Below are positions 21,401 through 32,219 of a stretch of DNA of 64,000 nt, piece by piece. Where the stretch lies: the NCBI GenBank assembly GCA_039566865.1, contig CM076960.1:13492501-13556500 (forward strand), given 5' to 3'. The notes below the pieces were generated by a model. It saw only the letters and a list, made by a program, of their open reading frames with translations. It was not told the DNA's origin and made no database searches. Origin of the DNA: Aurelia coerulea (lineage: Eukaryota; Cnidaria; Scyphozoa; Semaeostomeae; Ulmaridae). Each line of letters starts with the position of its first letter. Position 1 is the stretch's first letter. The position numbers and the translations under genes are program-made.

Positions 21401-21966
21401 GCTTAGAATGCATCACCCAATATCATGTTTGCCATTAGCTCAACATCTGGACGTTTACACGAGACCTGCGTAACCGTACTCAAAAAAAAATCTATCTTCT
21501 GGAAGAGCAGCTGCTACTACATAGATTATCTTGTAATTAGGATATTTATTTTCTTAAAATGAAACTCTGAAAACACATGAATAACATTGGCGCGCTTTCC
21601 TTTGTCTTCGCTCGAGTCAACTAAGTGAACTAATTTGTCAAACTGAACACTTTTGTGATGGGTCCGTATCTCTTTTTGCCGCGGGAATTGGGCCCTCGTG
21701 GTTAGTCTGGCCCACTAATCAAATTTCCCTGGACGGGTTGTAAGAGTACACTGCAGTGCTCAATAAAATCACAGTATAATAAACAGACTAAAAGGCAGAC
21801 TATTTTGTCATCTTATTACGTATTGCTTCGTGGAGGATGACCATGCGCCCTTTAATTTTTTGAAGCTGAAACTTGGTAAAATCGTGATCGAAATATTACA
21901 AAATAGCTCCCAGGGATAATGACCGATTTTAGTGCAATGAATATCTGCATCAAATTTTTCATGATA

Positions 21967-23125
21967 GTACCGGGTGAGTCAAAAGAAGTGCACACTTTTG
22001 GTGGTTTGGGAAATAAAAAGTGTGCGGCAGCATAGGTTTCAAATCTTTATCTCGGCGTAAAAAGGTGGGTGTAAAATTCAATGACCTATTTTTTCTGATT
22101 GAATGGCTTGAAAGAAACTTTAGATACTTATCTATAATTCTACGGTTGGACTTTTCAGAAATGTTGAATATTTTTGGAAATTGCAGCGTATCTTACGTTT
22201 CAACTCATTTGAGGATGTGACGTCATCAAATTTCTAAATCATAAACCAGATGAGTGACAGACTTTTGCTTGATACCATATTGTAGGCATTCATAAACTAA
22301 GGGTTTCCTCGAAATTATTTCATGTTACGTCAAACAGTTTAGAAATTATGATGGTTTTAAGTTTTTTCAAATTTTTCCTTGAACTCTTGAAAAAGAAGAA
22401 AAGCACTCTAATTCTGAAAATATCGAAGATTTCAGAAATTTCCAACGGTAGAATTATAGCAAATTAGCTAAAGTTTCCTTGAAGTTGTTTAGTTCAAAGA
22501 AATAGGTCACTCAATTTTACACCTGCCTTTTTAAAGATTTGGAACCTATGCTGTGTGCGGCCGATATTCAAAGCTGAAACGTTAATCTATCAGTTAAAGG
22601 CTAACTTTGATGTGAAAGAAGTTAACCCGTTTAGTGGTCTGTGGAATAAAAAGTACGCGGCCGATATTCAAAATTTAAATATCAATCTATCTGCCAAAGG
22701 CTAACTGTTATGTAAAATTTATTTGGCAACATCACTCACCATTTAGACCCAGAAATTAAGCAAATGCTGGTAAGGGAGTTTGCATGGGAATAAGAATTCC
22801 ATGTTCGATTCTGATTCATGATCTGCTTCCATTAAAATTCAGGATTCTAATTTGAAACTGACAATGGTATTGAATTTAAATTTCAATGACAAGCAAATCA
22901 TGGATCAGAATCGAACATGGAATTCTCGTTCACATACAAACCCATTACCAGTATTTTCCTAATTCCTGGCTCTAAATAATGAGTGATTTTACCAAACAAA
23001 ATGTTCACACCTAAGTCAGACTTCGACCGATAGACTAACATTTTAGTTTTGAATATCGGCCGCATACTTTTCATTCCAAAGCCCGTCAAACATGTCAACA
23101 TTTTTTTAATCACCCGGTCCGGTAC
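21967..23125. mobile_element. Long foldback element with GTACCGGGTGA ends
   Basis: Left and right halves are inverted copies over most of their length: GTACCGGGTGA.. against ..TCACCCGGTCCGGTAC, AGTGTGCGGCCGATATTCAAA against TTTGAATATCGGCCGCATACTT (each cited in part), and ATTCCATGTTCGATTCTGAT against ATCAGAATCGAACATGGAAT around a centre near 22860. The left arm is split by the MULE-like MITE at 22029-22552. A further GCGGCCGATATTCAAA occurs at about 22662, an internal repeat. Non-coding. Confidence 0.7.
22029..22552. mobile_element. MULE-like MITE, copy 2
   Basis: 524 bp, same family as 367-961, with ends AGCATAGGTTTC and GGAACCTATGCT. A perfect 9-bp duplication, GTGTGCGGC, lies at 22020-22028 and 22553-22561. 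Shares the internal TGACGTCA (22218-22225) with copy 1 (556-563) and lacks copy 1's 71-bp internal segment. Confidence 0.87.
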
Positions 23126-25480
23126 AGTTTGGTAAACACCGAAGGATCTTCTTGGGACACCGGGTATAATCCTAAATCAAAAGCTACAAATTTTGAACGA
23201 ATACATTTCGGACAAAATATTTTCCAGACAAAAATTTTCGGACGTTTTTTCACGGAATTTCGGAAGTTTTTACAAAACGTTTTGGACAATCAAAAACTAT
23301 CTATTTTCAGTTTATTCGTGTTTCTGTCATTCATATCAAACATGTCTTATATTCATAGATCATGCTTCGTTTTAGGGATGCTTGGTTGGAAATTTCCAGA
23401 AACGATTATTGTTGAGGATGATGAGAATGATTGCTAAGATGAATTTAATTCAAGAAAATATATTTTCCTTAATTATCTAGCCTGCACGCAGACTTTACTA
23501 GAACACGCCCCCTACTTTTGCTTACAATGCCTTTCACGACCCTATGTGTGCCAGTCCTGAATTAGGATTGTGGCAATTTTGCAATATTTTTCATGGAGTA
23601 GCATCCCCCACAGGAACATTTTTGAGTAAACATAATTGATTTTGGCTCAGGAGACCTCTTGGATCCCTCGTTTGCCAGTGCCAAATGTGAATATTTGACG
23701 ACATGAATAACCACTTCTCAAAAAATGTTTCCACGAAGAACCCCTGCTCCTTTTAATGACGAATTCTTCACAACACGAGCCTTTTCAAGCGATCTAAAGT
23801 GCGCAGTCACGAGAGATTTTCCCGGAGGCCCCCGGATCCCAGATATATACTTTACCTCCCCCCCCCCGTCAATATGAATTTTGTTCCGACAGGTGCGCGT
23901 GTCCAATGGCCTTCACATCAATAACAACTTGAACACACTGAACAGTCTCAGATCCTTGTTTCCTTTTATATAAAATACGAGTATTTCAACATAGGCTGCT
24001 GTAATGAGAAAGTAATGTCTGACCGATTTTATAGTTCAAATTTACCAAACCGCCAATGCTACTGCTGCTACCTGCCTTCGCTCATCTTGCTCGACTCCAC
24101 AGAAAGTGAATATTGCATTGCAGAAAAAGAACAGTACATTTTATCAGAAAGTGGATTTCTCAACACACTTTATCAGTGATAAAAAGATTTTGCTAAAGCA
24201 ATGACACAAATCGAGTAGAATTGAATTACCAAAAACTATCCGTTTAATGGAAACGCCCAAGTTCCGAAAATAAACTAAAAAGTCTACTTCCAGAGCAGCA
24301 TATAAAAAAATTCTGTAAAAGTTAGATAATTTTCGAAAATGATTCAAAAATAATATAAAAAGTGGAGAAGCGACAAAATCATGCTAAAATGAAAATATCC
24401 AAAAGTGAATTAAAGGTAATCATTAAAATGACCCAAAATCGGTCAAATCATAAAAATTGCCGGAAGATACAAAAAGATTATGAAAAACTCCAAAGTTCTA
24501 AAACTGCCCGAAATTCGTCTGCAATATATATATATTCTCACTTTGTTCATCTTTATATATTCTCACAGGTATAAGACGAGCTTCTTTTCTTTACCAGGCG
24601 AGTCAGAAAAACATGGGGCGTTTAACAAGCAATGTATCTTGGTGAGAAACATGTCATATCGGTTCTGTGGAAGCTTTATTCCGTAGAACGAAGATCGAAT
24701 TATTGATGGAAATTTAGTTTGATGAAATCGGTCATTTATTTCCGTACTTCTTTGAGATTTTGCGAAAAAGCTATTTTGGTGAAAACCATCATCGCTAACA
24801 CAAGAGCGTTTTGCTTCCTAACAATGACAATTGAATTGATAGTCCCTAAGGGACAAACAAAGATAGGAATAGTTCTAATTTTATTCGTTAACATAATGCA
24901 AGCCTTGCCTCAACTTGTTGGTAGAAAGAAGGTATGATATTCATGGTTTAGAAGCTCGCGAGTGCATTAATAAGAATACAATTACTGTAACGGTCTATGT
25001 CAAGAACCTTGTAGACTTGCCCCAAGACTATTTCGTCAACTCAGTCAAAATATGAAAACACATTTGATAGAAGTCTAAAAGGGCTCCTCCGTAGGGCCTT
25101 ACTTTGTTCACATTTTGAAATAGTTGACGAAATAGGTATGAGGCCAATCCAGGAACCTTGCAAAACACCACACAATATCCAAGTTACCCTTTCTCCTATG
25201 CAATGAATTTGAAAGAAACGACTTTGCAAGTAAGCTGCATCAATAACAATTGGCAAGCAAAACACGTTTTTCCTGACTCGACCAGTATAGAATTATTTGA
25301 CAGCTCTAAAAGTATAACGAAGCTACAATTTGATAGAATGACTAAATACAGTATCTATTCTAACTGGCTCTAAAAAAAGTAATTTGAGACAGAATGAAAC
25401 TGAAAGTTTACGTAATGAATTAAGAGGAAGATAAAAGGTGTCCCTTGTCCTTCGTAAGCAGTTACTTGATCAGTTTATAC
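23126..25480. other. AT-rich region without a recognised gene
   Basis: TTGGGACACCGGGTATAAT near 23152 resembles a mariner-like end; TAGCCTGCACGCAGAC at 23478 resembles one end of the MITE at 31693. CTATTTCGTCAACT (25028) and AGTTGACGAAATAG (25121) form an inverted pair. Open frames at 24719-24937 (followed by AAG|GTATGA, a possible donor) and 25158-25373 have plausible composition but no similarity I know. Confidence 0.4.
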
Positions 25481-26290
25481 TCAAAGAGAATGAACAAAGC
25501 TTCGATATGCATTTGCATTCCAATGATCTTTGATTGAAGCAGCTTTTGATGCGTGGCAGAGATCACTGTAGGACCTGGGAAAGACTTTTATATCGATTGT
25601 TGGCTGATGGCTTGTTCCCATAACACCTGTGACGCACAATCTGGCCCCGCAAATTTTTACAGTTTTCACATTGTAATAGTATTCTCTGCGTCTCATAAAG
25701 GATCTGTGATAGTAGTACATCGTATATGCACTGAGTGAGGGGCACTCACTATTGACACCGAGATCACATACAGCAACGGTCATCCAATTGGAATGAAAAT
25801 TGAAGTCGTAAGGTGCGGAGTACATGAAATGAACCATGTACTTATTTGCAACTTTAAATGAGCATTTCACCCAATTTCCTGTAGCGGTGTGGGCAGTTTT
25901 GTGTCCAGCGAAACCTTCTCGTTTTCCTGGAGCAACGCTTCTCATGGGAACATTCATATATCCTGATTTGATTTCACATCCTTGAAGAACCAAAGCCCAC
26001 TTTGATAAATTCTCAACTGATCCTGATACAGCAACTCTATATGAAGAGCTCTTCAATGCTCCCACAGTGGTTCCAGCCAGGGATGCTCCAGGCGAAATAG
26101 ATGCACCTATAACCGCTGCAGTTAATCCTCCGCTTCTTTTCACTCTAGACTGTTCTCTTGAATGCAAGCCTGGGTCTTTCTCCAATACGTCTTTCATGAA
26201 TACCCCATCGCGCACATGATGAGCATGAAGACTGCTGCTAATCATATTTTGAACCAAGAAGAACGTGGCACAAAGTTGAAATGAAATCAT
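25481..26290 (-). CDS. Actinoporin-like pore-forming secreted protein
   Basis: 269 residues from the ATG at 26290 (six in-frame codons upstream lack an ATG; -3 is A). Residues 1-23 form a signal peptide. A propeptide rich in charged residues ends in Lys-Arg at 51-52, a furin-type site. The mature part begins with an amphipathic stretch, then LAGTTVGALKSSSYRVAVSG (71-90) and the hallmark SAPYDFNFHSNW (158-169), corresponding to the conserved P-[WYF]-D sphingomyelin/phosphocholine-binding region of actinoporins; TIDIKVFP near 231-238 matches the last beta strand. Members of this family oligomerise in membranes to form pores. Unusual points: at least five Cys in the mature part, whereas classical actinoporins lack Cys, and an extra ~30-residue tail after the last strand. 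Activity cannot be judged from sequence. Confidence 0.8.
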   Translation of the reverse strand: MISFQLCATFFLVQNMISSSLHAHHVRDGVFMKDVLEKDPGLHSREQSRVKRSGGLTAAVIGASISPGASLAGTTVGALKSSSYRVAVSGSVENLSKWALVLQGCEIKSGYMNVPMRSVAPGKREGFAGHKTAHTATGNWVKCSFKVANKYMVHFMYSAPYDFNFHSNWMTVAVCDLGVNSECPSLSAYTMYYYHRSFMRRREYYYNVKTVKICGARLCVTGVMGTSHQPTIDIKVFPRSYSDLCHASKAASIKDHWNANAYRSFVHSL

Positions 26291-26321
26291 GATGAATGCC
26301 GAGTTCAAGTTGATAGCCCTC

Positions 26322-27099
26322 TACACTGTATCGATATTCAGAGTGACTGATCCTTTCAAAATATTCAACTCCTTTTGCAGATAAACCACTGAAAAAAGAG
26401 ATTGTGGCGAGACAGCCCATTTTTGGCAACCTACTTCTTGAACCATTTACAATGATCTTGAACCATGTCAAATGTTCGACCAACAACAGAAAGACTTCAA
26501 GTCGAAATTATGACTCCCTTTACACTGTATCGATATTCAAAGTGACTGACCTTTCAAAATATTCAATTCCTTTTGTAAATAAACCACTGAAAAGAGATTG
26601 GGACGAGACAACCCAATTTTGGCAAACTATTTCTTGAACCATTTGCAATGATTTAGAGTGTCGAATGATCAACCAACAACAGGAAGACTTCAAGTCGAAA
26701 TTATGACTCCATTTACACTGTATCCATATTCAAAGTGACTGATCCTTTCAAAATATTCAATTCCTTTTCAAGATAAATCATTGAAAGAGAGATTGGGACA
26801 AGACAACCCAATTTTGGCAAACTATTTCTTGAACCATTTGCAATGATTTAGAGTGTCGAATGATCAACCAACAACAGGAAGACTTCAAGTCGAAATTATG
26901 ACCCCCTTTACACTGTATCCATATTCAAAGTGACTGATCCTTTCAAAATATTCAATTCCTTTTCAAGATAAACCACTGAAAGAGAGATTGGGACAAGACA
27001 ACCCAATTTTGGCAACCTATTTCTTGAACCATTTGCAATGATTTAGAGTGTCGAATGATCAACCAACAACAGGAAGATTTCAAGTTGAAATTATGACCC
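26322..27099. repeat. Four ~195-bp tandem repeats upstream of the actinoporin-like gene
   Basis: TACACTGTATC recurs at 26322, 26521, 26714 and 26909 (periods 199, 193, 195). Each unit contains CAAAGTGACTGA, TTTCAAAATATTCAA, AAACCACTGAAA and CAAC.ACAGGAAGA-type strings. The array begins about 30 bp before the start codon, so it occupies the 5' UTR/promoter position. The unit nearest the gene is the most divergent. Confidence 0.85.
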
Positions 27100-27411
27100 C
27101 CATTTTTTTGGATCCATAATAAAAGTGTAAGGGTTCAGCGTCCCAATTACACTACTCCTGCTAATCCGTAACATTTTTGTTCCTTCTACCTGTAGAATTA
27201 TTCTGTACTATACTGGAACAGTGAAAATGCTCTTGACGTGAACAGTAACAACTTTGTAAAGGCTCAAAACTATACCGGTACTGTGTAAACGGTAAACGTG
27301 GTATAACGTAAAAGCTATATTAAGCCCCCGGGGGACTTATTTAACTTTGGACACTTTTTAGTCTATTTTGCACCATATTTTGCGGTTCAAACATGCAATT
27401 TTATGAGTTAA

Positions 27412-28295
27412 CCCTATTACTACCGGGGCCCCGCGGGGGGGGGGGGCACAAAGTGCCCGCGGCAAAGTTTTTTTATGTAGTGTCCTCAGTTCAAAAGATA
27501 AAGAGCTGAAACTTTGCGACTTTTCCTAAAATTTCATTGACTAATTAAAATTTGTAATTTTTTTTCAAAATGGTAGATACTGATCACGTGACCAACCTCT
27601 TTTCAACACGTGGTCAGCCAGACAATTAAAGAAGCAAGTCCAGTTTTAACATGGATCGTCGTAGAACATCGAGAATACCACCATTCGATAGCTCTCAATA
27701 AGAGCTTTCAGATGATGTATAGTTTTATCCATTTTTGATGACGTCAGCAAATTTAGCGTTCATGACGTCATCAAAGTTTATGACGTCATATAAACAACAA
27801 CAAATGTATTAGATAACCTTAAATGGTCAAAATTGGTTCTATTGATTGTTATCAACAATTTTGAGGCATTTTAGATTATTTTCATCAGTAATTAGGGGTT
27901 TAAATGAAACAATTACAAACTGATGCAAAGAAATGATGAATATATGATATAAATAATACGCTTAAATTGACATTACACTGCCAATTTTTATTCAGTGATG
28001 CTTTGGAATACATTCTAGTAGCAATTTGAAAGAAATTATCAACTAAGAACTTAAATATTGCCAATATTGCTAATAGTAAGCAAAAAGTGCAATTTTCCTC
28101 AATTATGACGTCATAGTGACGTCATTGATGTAATGAAGAATTAAAAAAGTAGCCTATTGTGTAGATTTTGTTCCTGTACACCATTGTACTAAGTTTCATC
28201 CTCATATCTGCAATATTGGCGAAGTTAAGGAGGGGGGCACTTTGTGGCCCCCCCCCCGGTACTACGATGGTCGAAAAAGCCCGGTAGTAATGGGG
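27412..28295. mobile_element. piggyBac-like MITE (P2)
   Basis: TTAA|CCCTATTACTACCGGG..CCCGGTAGTAATGGGG|TTAA, with subterminal G-runs next to GCACAAAGTGCCC / GGGCACTTTGTGG. Non-coding, 884 bp. Contains five TGACGTCA palindromes (27739, 27763, 27781, 28106, 28117). Its right TTAA (28296-28299) is shared with the next element. Confidence 0.8.
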
Positions 28296-28299
28296 TTAA

Positions 28300-28897
28300 C
28301 CCTATTTTGGTTGGGGGGGCGAATTTGCCCCTTGCCCCCCTCTAGTAGAATTTTTGTTATAACTTTGCCAGGAGAACAATTACGGCCCTGAAACTTTCTG
28401 ACTTTTTGCTGCTACTTATTATGCAACGACTCAAGAAGTTTTATAAAGATATTTTGACAAATGAGGGGGAGGGAGACAATTTTCCAGACCGGACTCTGTC
28501 AAAATCACCAATTCTCAAATATTAATTTTCCTGAAAAAAGTAGCAAAAATACAATATTTTGCAAATATATTTTGCAGGGTAGTGTTATTTGATGTAATAT
28601 ATCATATTTCTCATGTTTGGATGGAAATAATGCTCCAATTTAAATTTTATCACATTTTTCCTGATTTTGACAGATTTTGCCACTTTTCTTGACCACACAA
28701 AGAAAAATGCTGACGCAAGCAATAATGGCGGCAAATCTTAGGTTAATTTTACATTTTCATAAAGTACATGCCTGGGGCTATTAGTACACCAAATTTGGTT
28801 GCTCTATCTAATTCCAATCAAGAGTTAGGTAGGGGGGCTTTTTTGCCCCCCCCCCCAACGAATATAGGACGTATCAGATAGCCCAACCACTATAGGG
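28300..28897. mobile_element. piggyBac-like MITE (P3), abutting P2
   Basis: TTAA|CCCTATTTTGGTTGGGGGGG on the left; right end ..CCCAACCACTATAGGG|TTAA at 28898-28901. Subterminal G-runs flank short purine/pyrimidine loops as in P1 and P2. Non-coding. Confidence 0.75.
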
Positions 28898-29353
28898 TTA
28901 AATACATGAATTCGAAAAGGTTTTATCTCAAAATACATCAAAATTCACATGCACAATTATTTAGCTCAATTAATGGAGAATCTTTGGCATCCTCTGGAAT
29001 TTGACATAAGTGGGGGGGGGGGCTTAAAGGAGAGGAGGGTTTTTACGGTATATTTGAAAATAAAATCTGTTTGTAAAGTTGTTGGGTTAGTGAAATTAAA
29101 ATCTGTTTGTAAAGTTGTTGGGTTAGTATACCCCCTGCCTATGTAAATAATCCGTCCTTACGTATTCTTATTTACTCGTGTTTTGTTATTCATTTATTCG
29201 GTTACAGTTCTCTCATAGCAAAGTCGCCAAATAAGACGTCTCTCTTTGCTAGCAATCTTTAGGCAACAACGTTACTCATGCGGTATTAAGATTCTGATAG
29301 AAGATCCCACAGTATGAATACGAGCCAAATCTTAGACGGCGTTTACACTATAC

Positions 29354-29412
29354 TACCCTGGGTACCAGAGCCAAAAAATACTATAAAATGAAAGGCTCTG
29401 GTACCCAGGGTA
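29354..29412. repeat. Perfect 19-bp hairpin
   Basis: TACCCTGGGTACCAGAGCC at 29354-29372 and its exact reverse complement at 29394-29412, with a 21-nt AT-rich loop. It lies just inside the right arm of the 27188-29508 inverted pair. It could be a minimal MITE with TA ends, or simply a stable foldback. Confidence 0.8.
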
Positions 29413-29946
29413 ACACTGTACCAGAACAGTTTTGATCCTTTACAAAGTTGTTACGGTTCAAGAGCGTTTACGCTGTTCCAGTAAAAACTTATTCTGCTCT
29501 ACAGGGTGTCCCAAAAAAAATTGTGCCCTGCTTGCCTGAATATTGCGACAAAATGGAAAAAGATTCTCGCCAAAATTTTAGTTTCTTAAAAAAATACGTG
29601 TAATTGAAGACGAAACCCACTTCATACTCTCTCGTGCAAGACATACGATATACAGAAAGAACATCCCAACAGACCAACAAAACATGATTATCCTATTTAC
29701 AAATGGTGATGAACGATACCTGCAAATATTTGCCGAAGACCTAAACATAATCATGAGCTATTATACAATTTACAGCAAACGCCTGAATAGCACTTAAACT
29801 TTTTTTCTCTTTTCCTTCATCAGAACTTCTTAATTAGCATACCATGAACCCTATTCTAAATGGGTAAATCAAGCACTACTTTTTCATGGGGTGCCCCCTC
29901 AGATTTATTAACCAACCGTAATTCATATGGCAAGGCAACTTGGTAC

Positions 29947-30390
29947 CCCAGGGGGGTACTCCGGTATATACAGGATAGGGGTGCTCAGGTTACTTTTTTG
30001 GGTCTAAATTTTCGGCAGGGATCAGTTTTTTGGGCCAATGATTTGTAAAGTAATTTTTTGGGTTCCTGAAATTCTGGCTTACTTTTGTGTCTCAGATACG
30101 AGAAAACGTAAAGAAATTGGGAAAAGATAATTTACCAATAAAATTTAAATCAAGTGAAATTACTAAAATAAAAAAACTTAAATATCCAAATACATTATGA
30201 TAAATCTAATCAGTTAGGGCACTTTTCTGCAGATTTAAGATACTGACTTCATAACTTTTGGGTATGTACGGTTGGAAAAATTATTTTTTTGGGTCTATTT
30301 TCATGTTAGAAATTATTTTTTTGGGTTGATGCGTTGTACCCCAGCCTGAGCACCTCTATCCTAAATATACCAGAATACCCCCCCCCTGGG
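29947..30390. mobile_element. hAT-like MITE, copy 2 (uninterrupted)
   Basis: Terminal repeats CCCAGGGGGGTACTCCGG and ..CCAGAATACCCCCCCCCTGGG, about 44 bp each. An 8-bp target duplication, CTTGGTAC (29939-29946) and CTTGTTAC (30391-30398), has one mismatch; P1 copy 1 shows the single empty site. An 8-bp TSD suggests hAT. Non-coding. Confidence 0.8.
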
Positions 30391-30709
30391 CTTGTTACAC
30401 ATGATTACCACGAACCAAACTGATGAGAGTGCGACGAAACTAGTATTTGGTGATTTCACGTTTATCTTTTCAGCAGTGACTGGTGAGTTATCAAGTTATT
30501 TCTTTCCTTTCAGGTCTTAAGGTTAATTCGGTATTGCCTTACAGGATTTAACAGTTTTTCTCTTGTTACAGGCTTATTTTGGTTATTGTTTCTTTCACAG
30601 GAGTTAATAGTCTTCTTTCTACTGATTTCGGTGTTTTTGTTGCGTTTATGGGTTTAATATGATGAGTCCGTTATTTAAGGCTGTTTTTAAAATTTTGTAC
30701 CACGAATCA

Positions 30710-30905
30710 AATGTGAAAACTGTAAAAATTTGCGGGGCCAGATTGTGCGTCACAGGTGTTATGGGAACAAGCCATCAGCCAACAATCGATATAAATAAAA
30801 GTCATGCCCAGGTACTACAGTGATCTCTGCGCCGCATCAAAAGCTGCTTCAACCAAAGATCATTGGAATGCAAATGCATATCGAAGCTTTGTTCATTCTC
30901 TTTGA
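30710..30905 (+). pseudogene. 3'-end pseudogene fragment of the actinoporin-like gene
   Basis: Matches the last ~64 codons of 25481-26290 and about 23 bp of its 3' flank, in opposite orientation in the window. A 4-base insertion (TAAA) around 30795 shifts the frame and creates a stop, so it is not functional. Upstream sequence 30408-30709 is unrelated to the gene and unidentified. The whole segment 30408-30928 interrupts P1 copy 2, possibly with a CCA duplication. Confidence 0.8.
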
Positions 30906-31692
30906 GTATAAACTGATCAAGTAACTGCCAAGCAATTATGATTCTAAAAATAGCATTGTATGCTAATTAGTCATATTATCTGTTGCTGCTAGGCAACGCA
31001 AAAACATTGGATATTTGATGATTTTGGCTCTTCAACTAAAAACTTCATATTTTCAACGAAAAGTAGTCAACGCATAACTTTAAAGTTACAGATATGATAC
31101 ATATTGATTGTTCTTTATGAAAACTGTCAAAAATTCTTATTTTTGGAATTCTATTGTTTTAAAAACTGCAAATCAATGCATAGTAACTATGATCAAAGTC
31201 ATGCTTGACACCCAAACAAATTTTCCAATGCCTTATCGGCATTTGAAATCAATTTTTTAGTGATAAGAACGATATGAAATTGATCTTGAATTGTTAATGC
31301 TAAATTTTGATCATAATCCATTAATTATTTCAGATGTTCCTCATAAATATGACGTCATACAAAAGTATGACATCATATATCTTAACTTTTGCTGATGTAA
31401 GCAAAATACAAATAATTATATATCAAATGAGAGTAATCTTTAAGACGAATTGATTGGTACCAATTTCATTGAAATCAGAAGGGTGCACGAAATGTGATGT
31501 TTGTTTTAGTGATTTTCTAAGAGACCTGTTGTGTTGCCACAGATGGGCATGCCATTGTCACGTGACCAATTATATGACGATGACCTATTGTTAATTTGAT
31601 ACAATATTAAATTTGATTGAAACTCACAAAAGTTCCGTTCCGAATTACACATAATTCGCACTCAAGATAATGTCCATGTTCATGAGCATGCA

Positions 31693-32219
31693 TAGCCTGC
31701 GTGCAGACCCAATATTCTGAAGAAGAAAGGGTCTGCGCAACAACGACCAAAAGCTTGCTACCCATGCTTGCTACCGAACTATTCTGGGTTTCAGGGAAAA
31801 TAATTTATGCAATCATGAGTTGATTAATTCATGCGTGTCGTTTTGTTGCTGTCACAATATGCTGTCACACAATTGTGTTCAGTTGTGTATTGTGTTGTTT
31901 GTTCTCGTCACTTGTATATTTTGGATTGTATTGTGGCTTTTGTTTTGAACGTTTAATTGTTTATTCGTAAAATGACTCCAAGAGGACTGGAAAAGGTGTG
32001 ATTGTTAACGATGTGTTGTTTAGCGCGTTGAAAAACATGTCGTTCGCTATTATCATAGTCATAAGAGAGAAATTAAGTTTTCTCTTATGACTATGCTATA
32101 ATTTATCCGTAGTCCAAGTAAAATGAATGGCCTCAAGGGATTTGCACTGTGTAGCAAGCTTTTGGTCGTTGTTGCGCAGACCCTTTCTTCTTCGGAATAT
32201 TGGGTCTGCGCGCAGGCTA
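31693..32219. mobile_element. MITE with ~70-bp inverted repeats and 9-bp TSD
   Basis: The ends TAGCCTGCGTGCAGACCC and its near complement are flanked by GAGCATGCA at 31684-31692 and 32220-32228. Inner repeat strings include CAACAACGACCAAAAGCTTG. The centre has another hairpin (CATAGTCATAAGAGA / TCTCTTATGACTATG, 32055-32096). A 9-bp TSD suggests MULE-like. Confidence 0.8.

Larger units (their letters stand above)
27188..29508. repeat. 2.3-kb inverted-repeat pair enclosing two piggyBac-like elements
   Basis: About 95 bp at 27188-27290 is repeated inverted at 29413-29508; exact core GTAACAACTTTGTAAAGG, plus CTGTAGA at the outer ends and CTGGAACAG. Probably a foldback element later filled by the TTAA elements at 27412 and 28300. 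Confidence 0.55.
29849..31636. mobile_element. piggyBac-like element P1, copy 2 (truncated, twice invaded)
   Basis: The left end CCCTATTCTAAATGGGTAAA matches 9548; TTAA is mutated (TGAA). It continues through 29938, 30399-30407 and 30929-31636, matching P1 up to about AAGTTCC; the right terminus is lost. Interrupted by a hAT-like MITE (29947-30390) and by a 0.5-kb segment with an actinoporin-like pseudogene. The intact TTAA at 31080-31083 is the empty site for the 2-kb element of copy 1. Confidence 0.8.

Noticed and set aside
23129..23437. 102-codon plus frame
   Set aside because: Starts in a mariner-like end, repetitive Phe/Lys-rich composition, no known domain.
26238..26486. 82-codon minus frame overlapping the actinoporin-like start
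   Set aside because: Lies in the tandem repeat and in another frame; no signal or domain.
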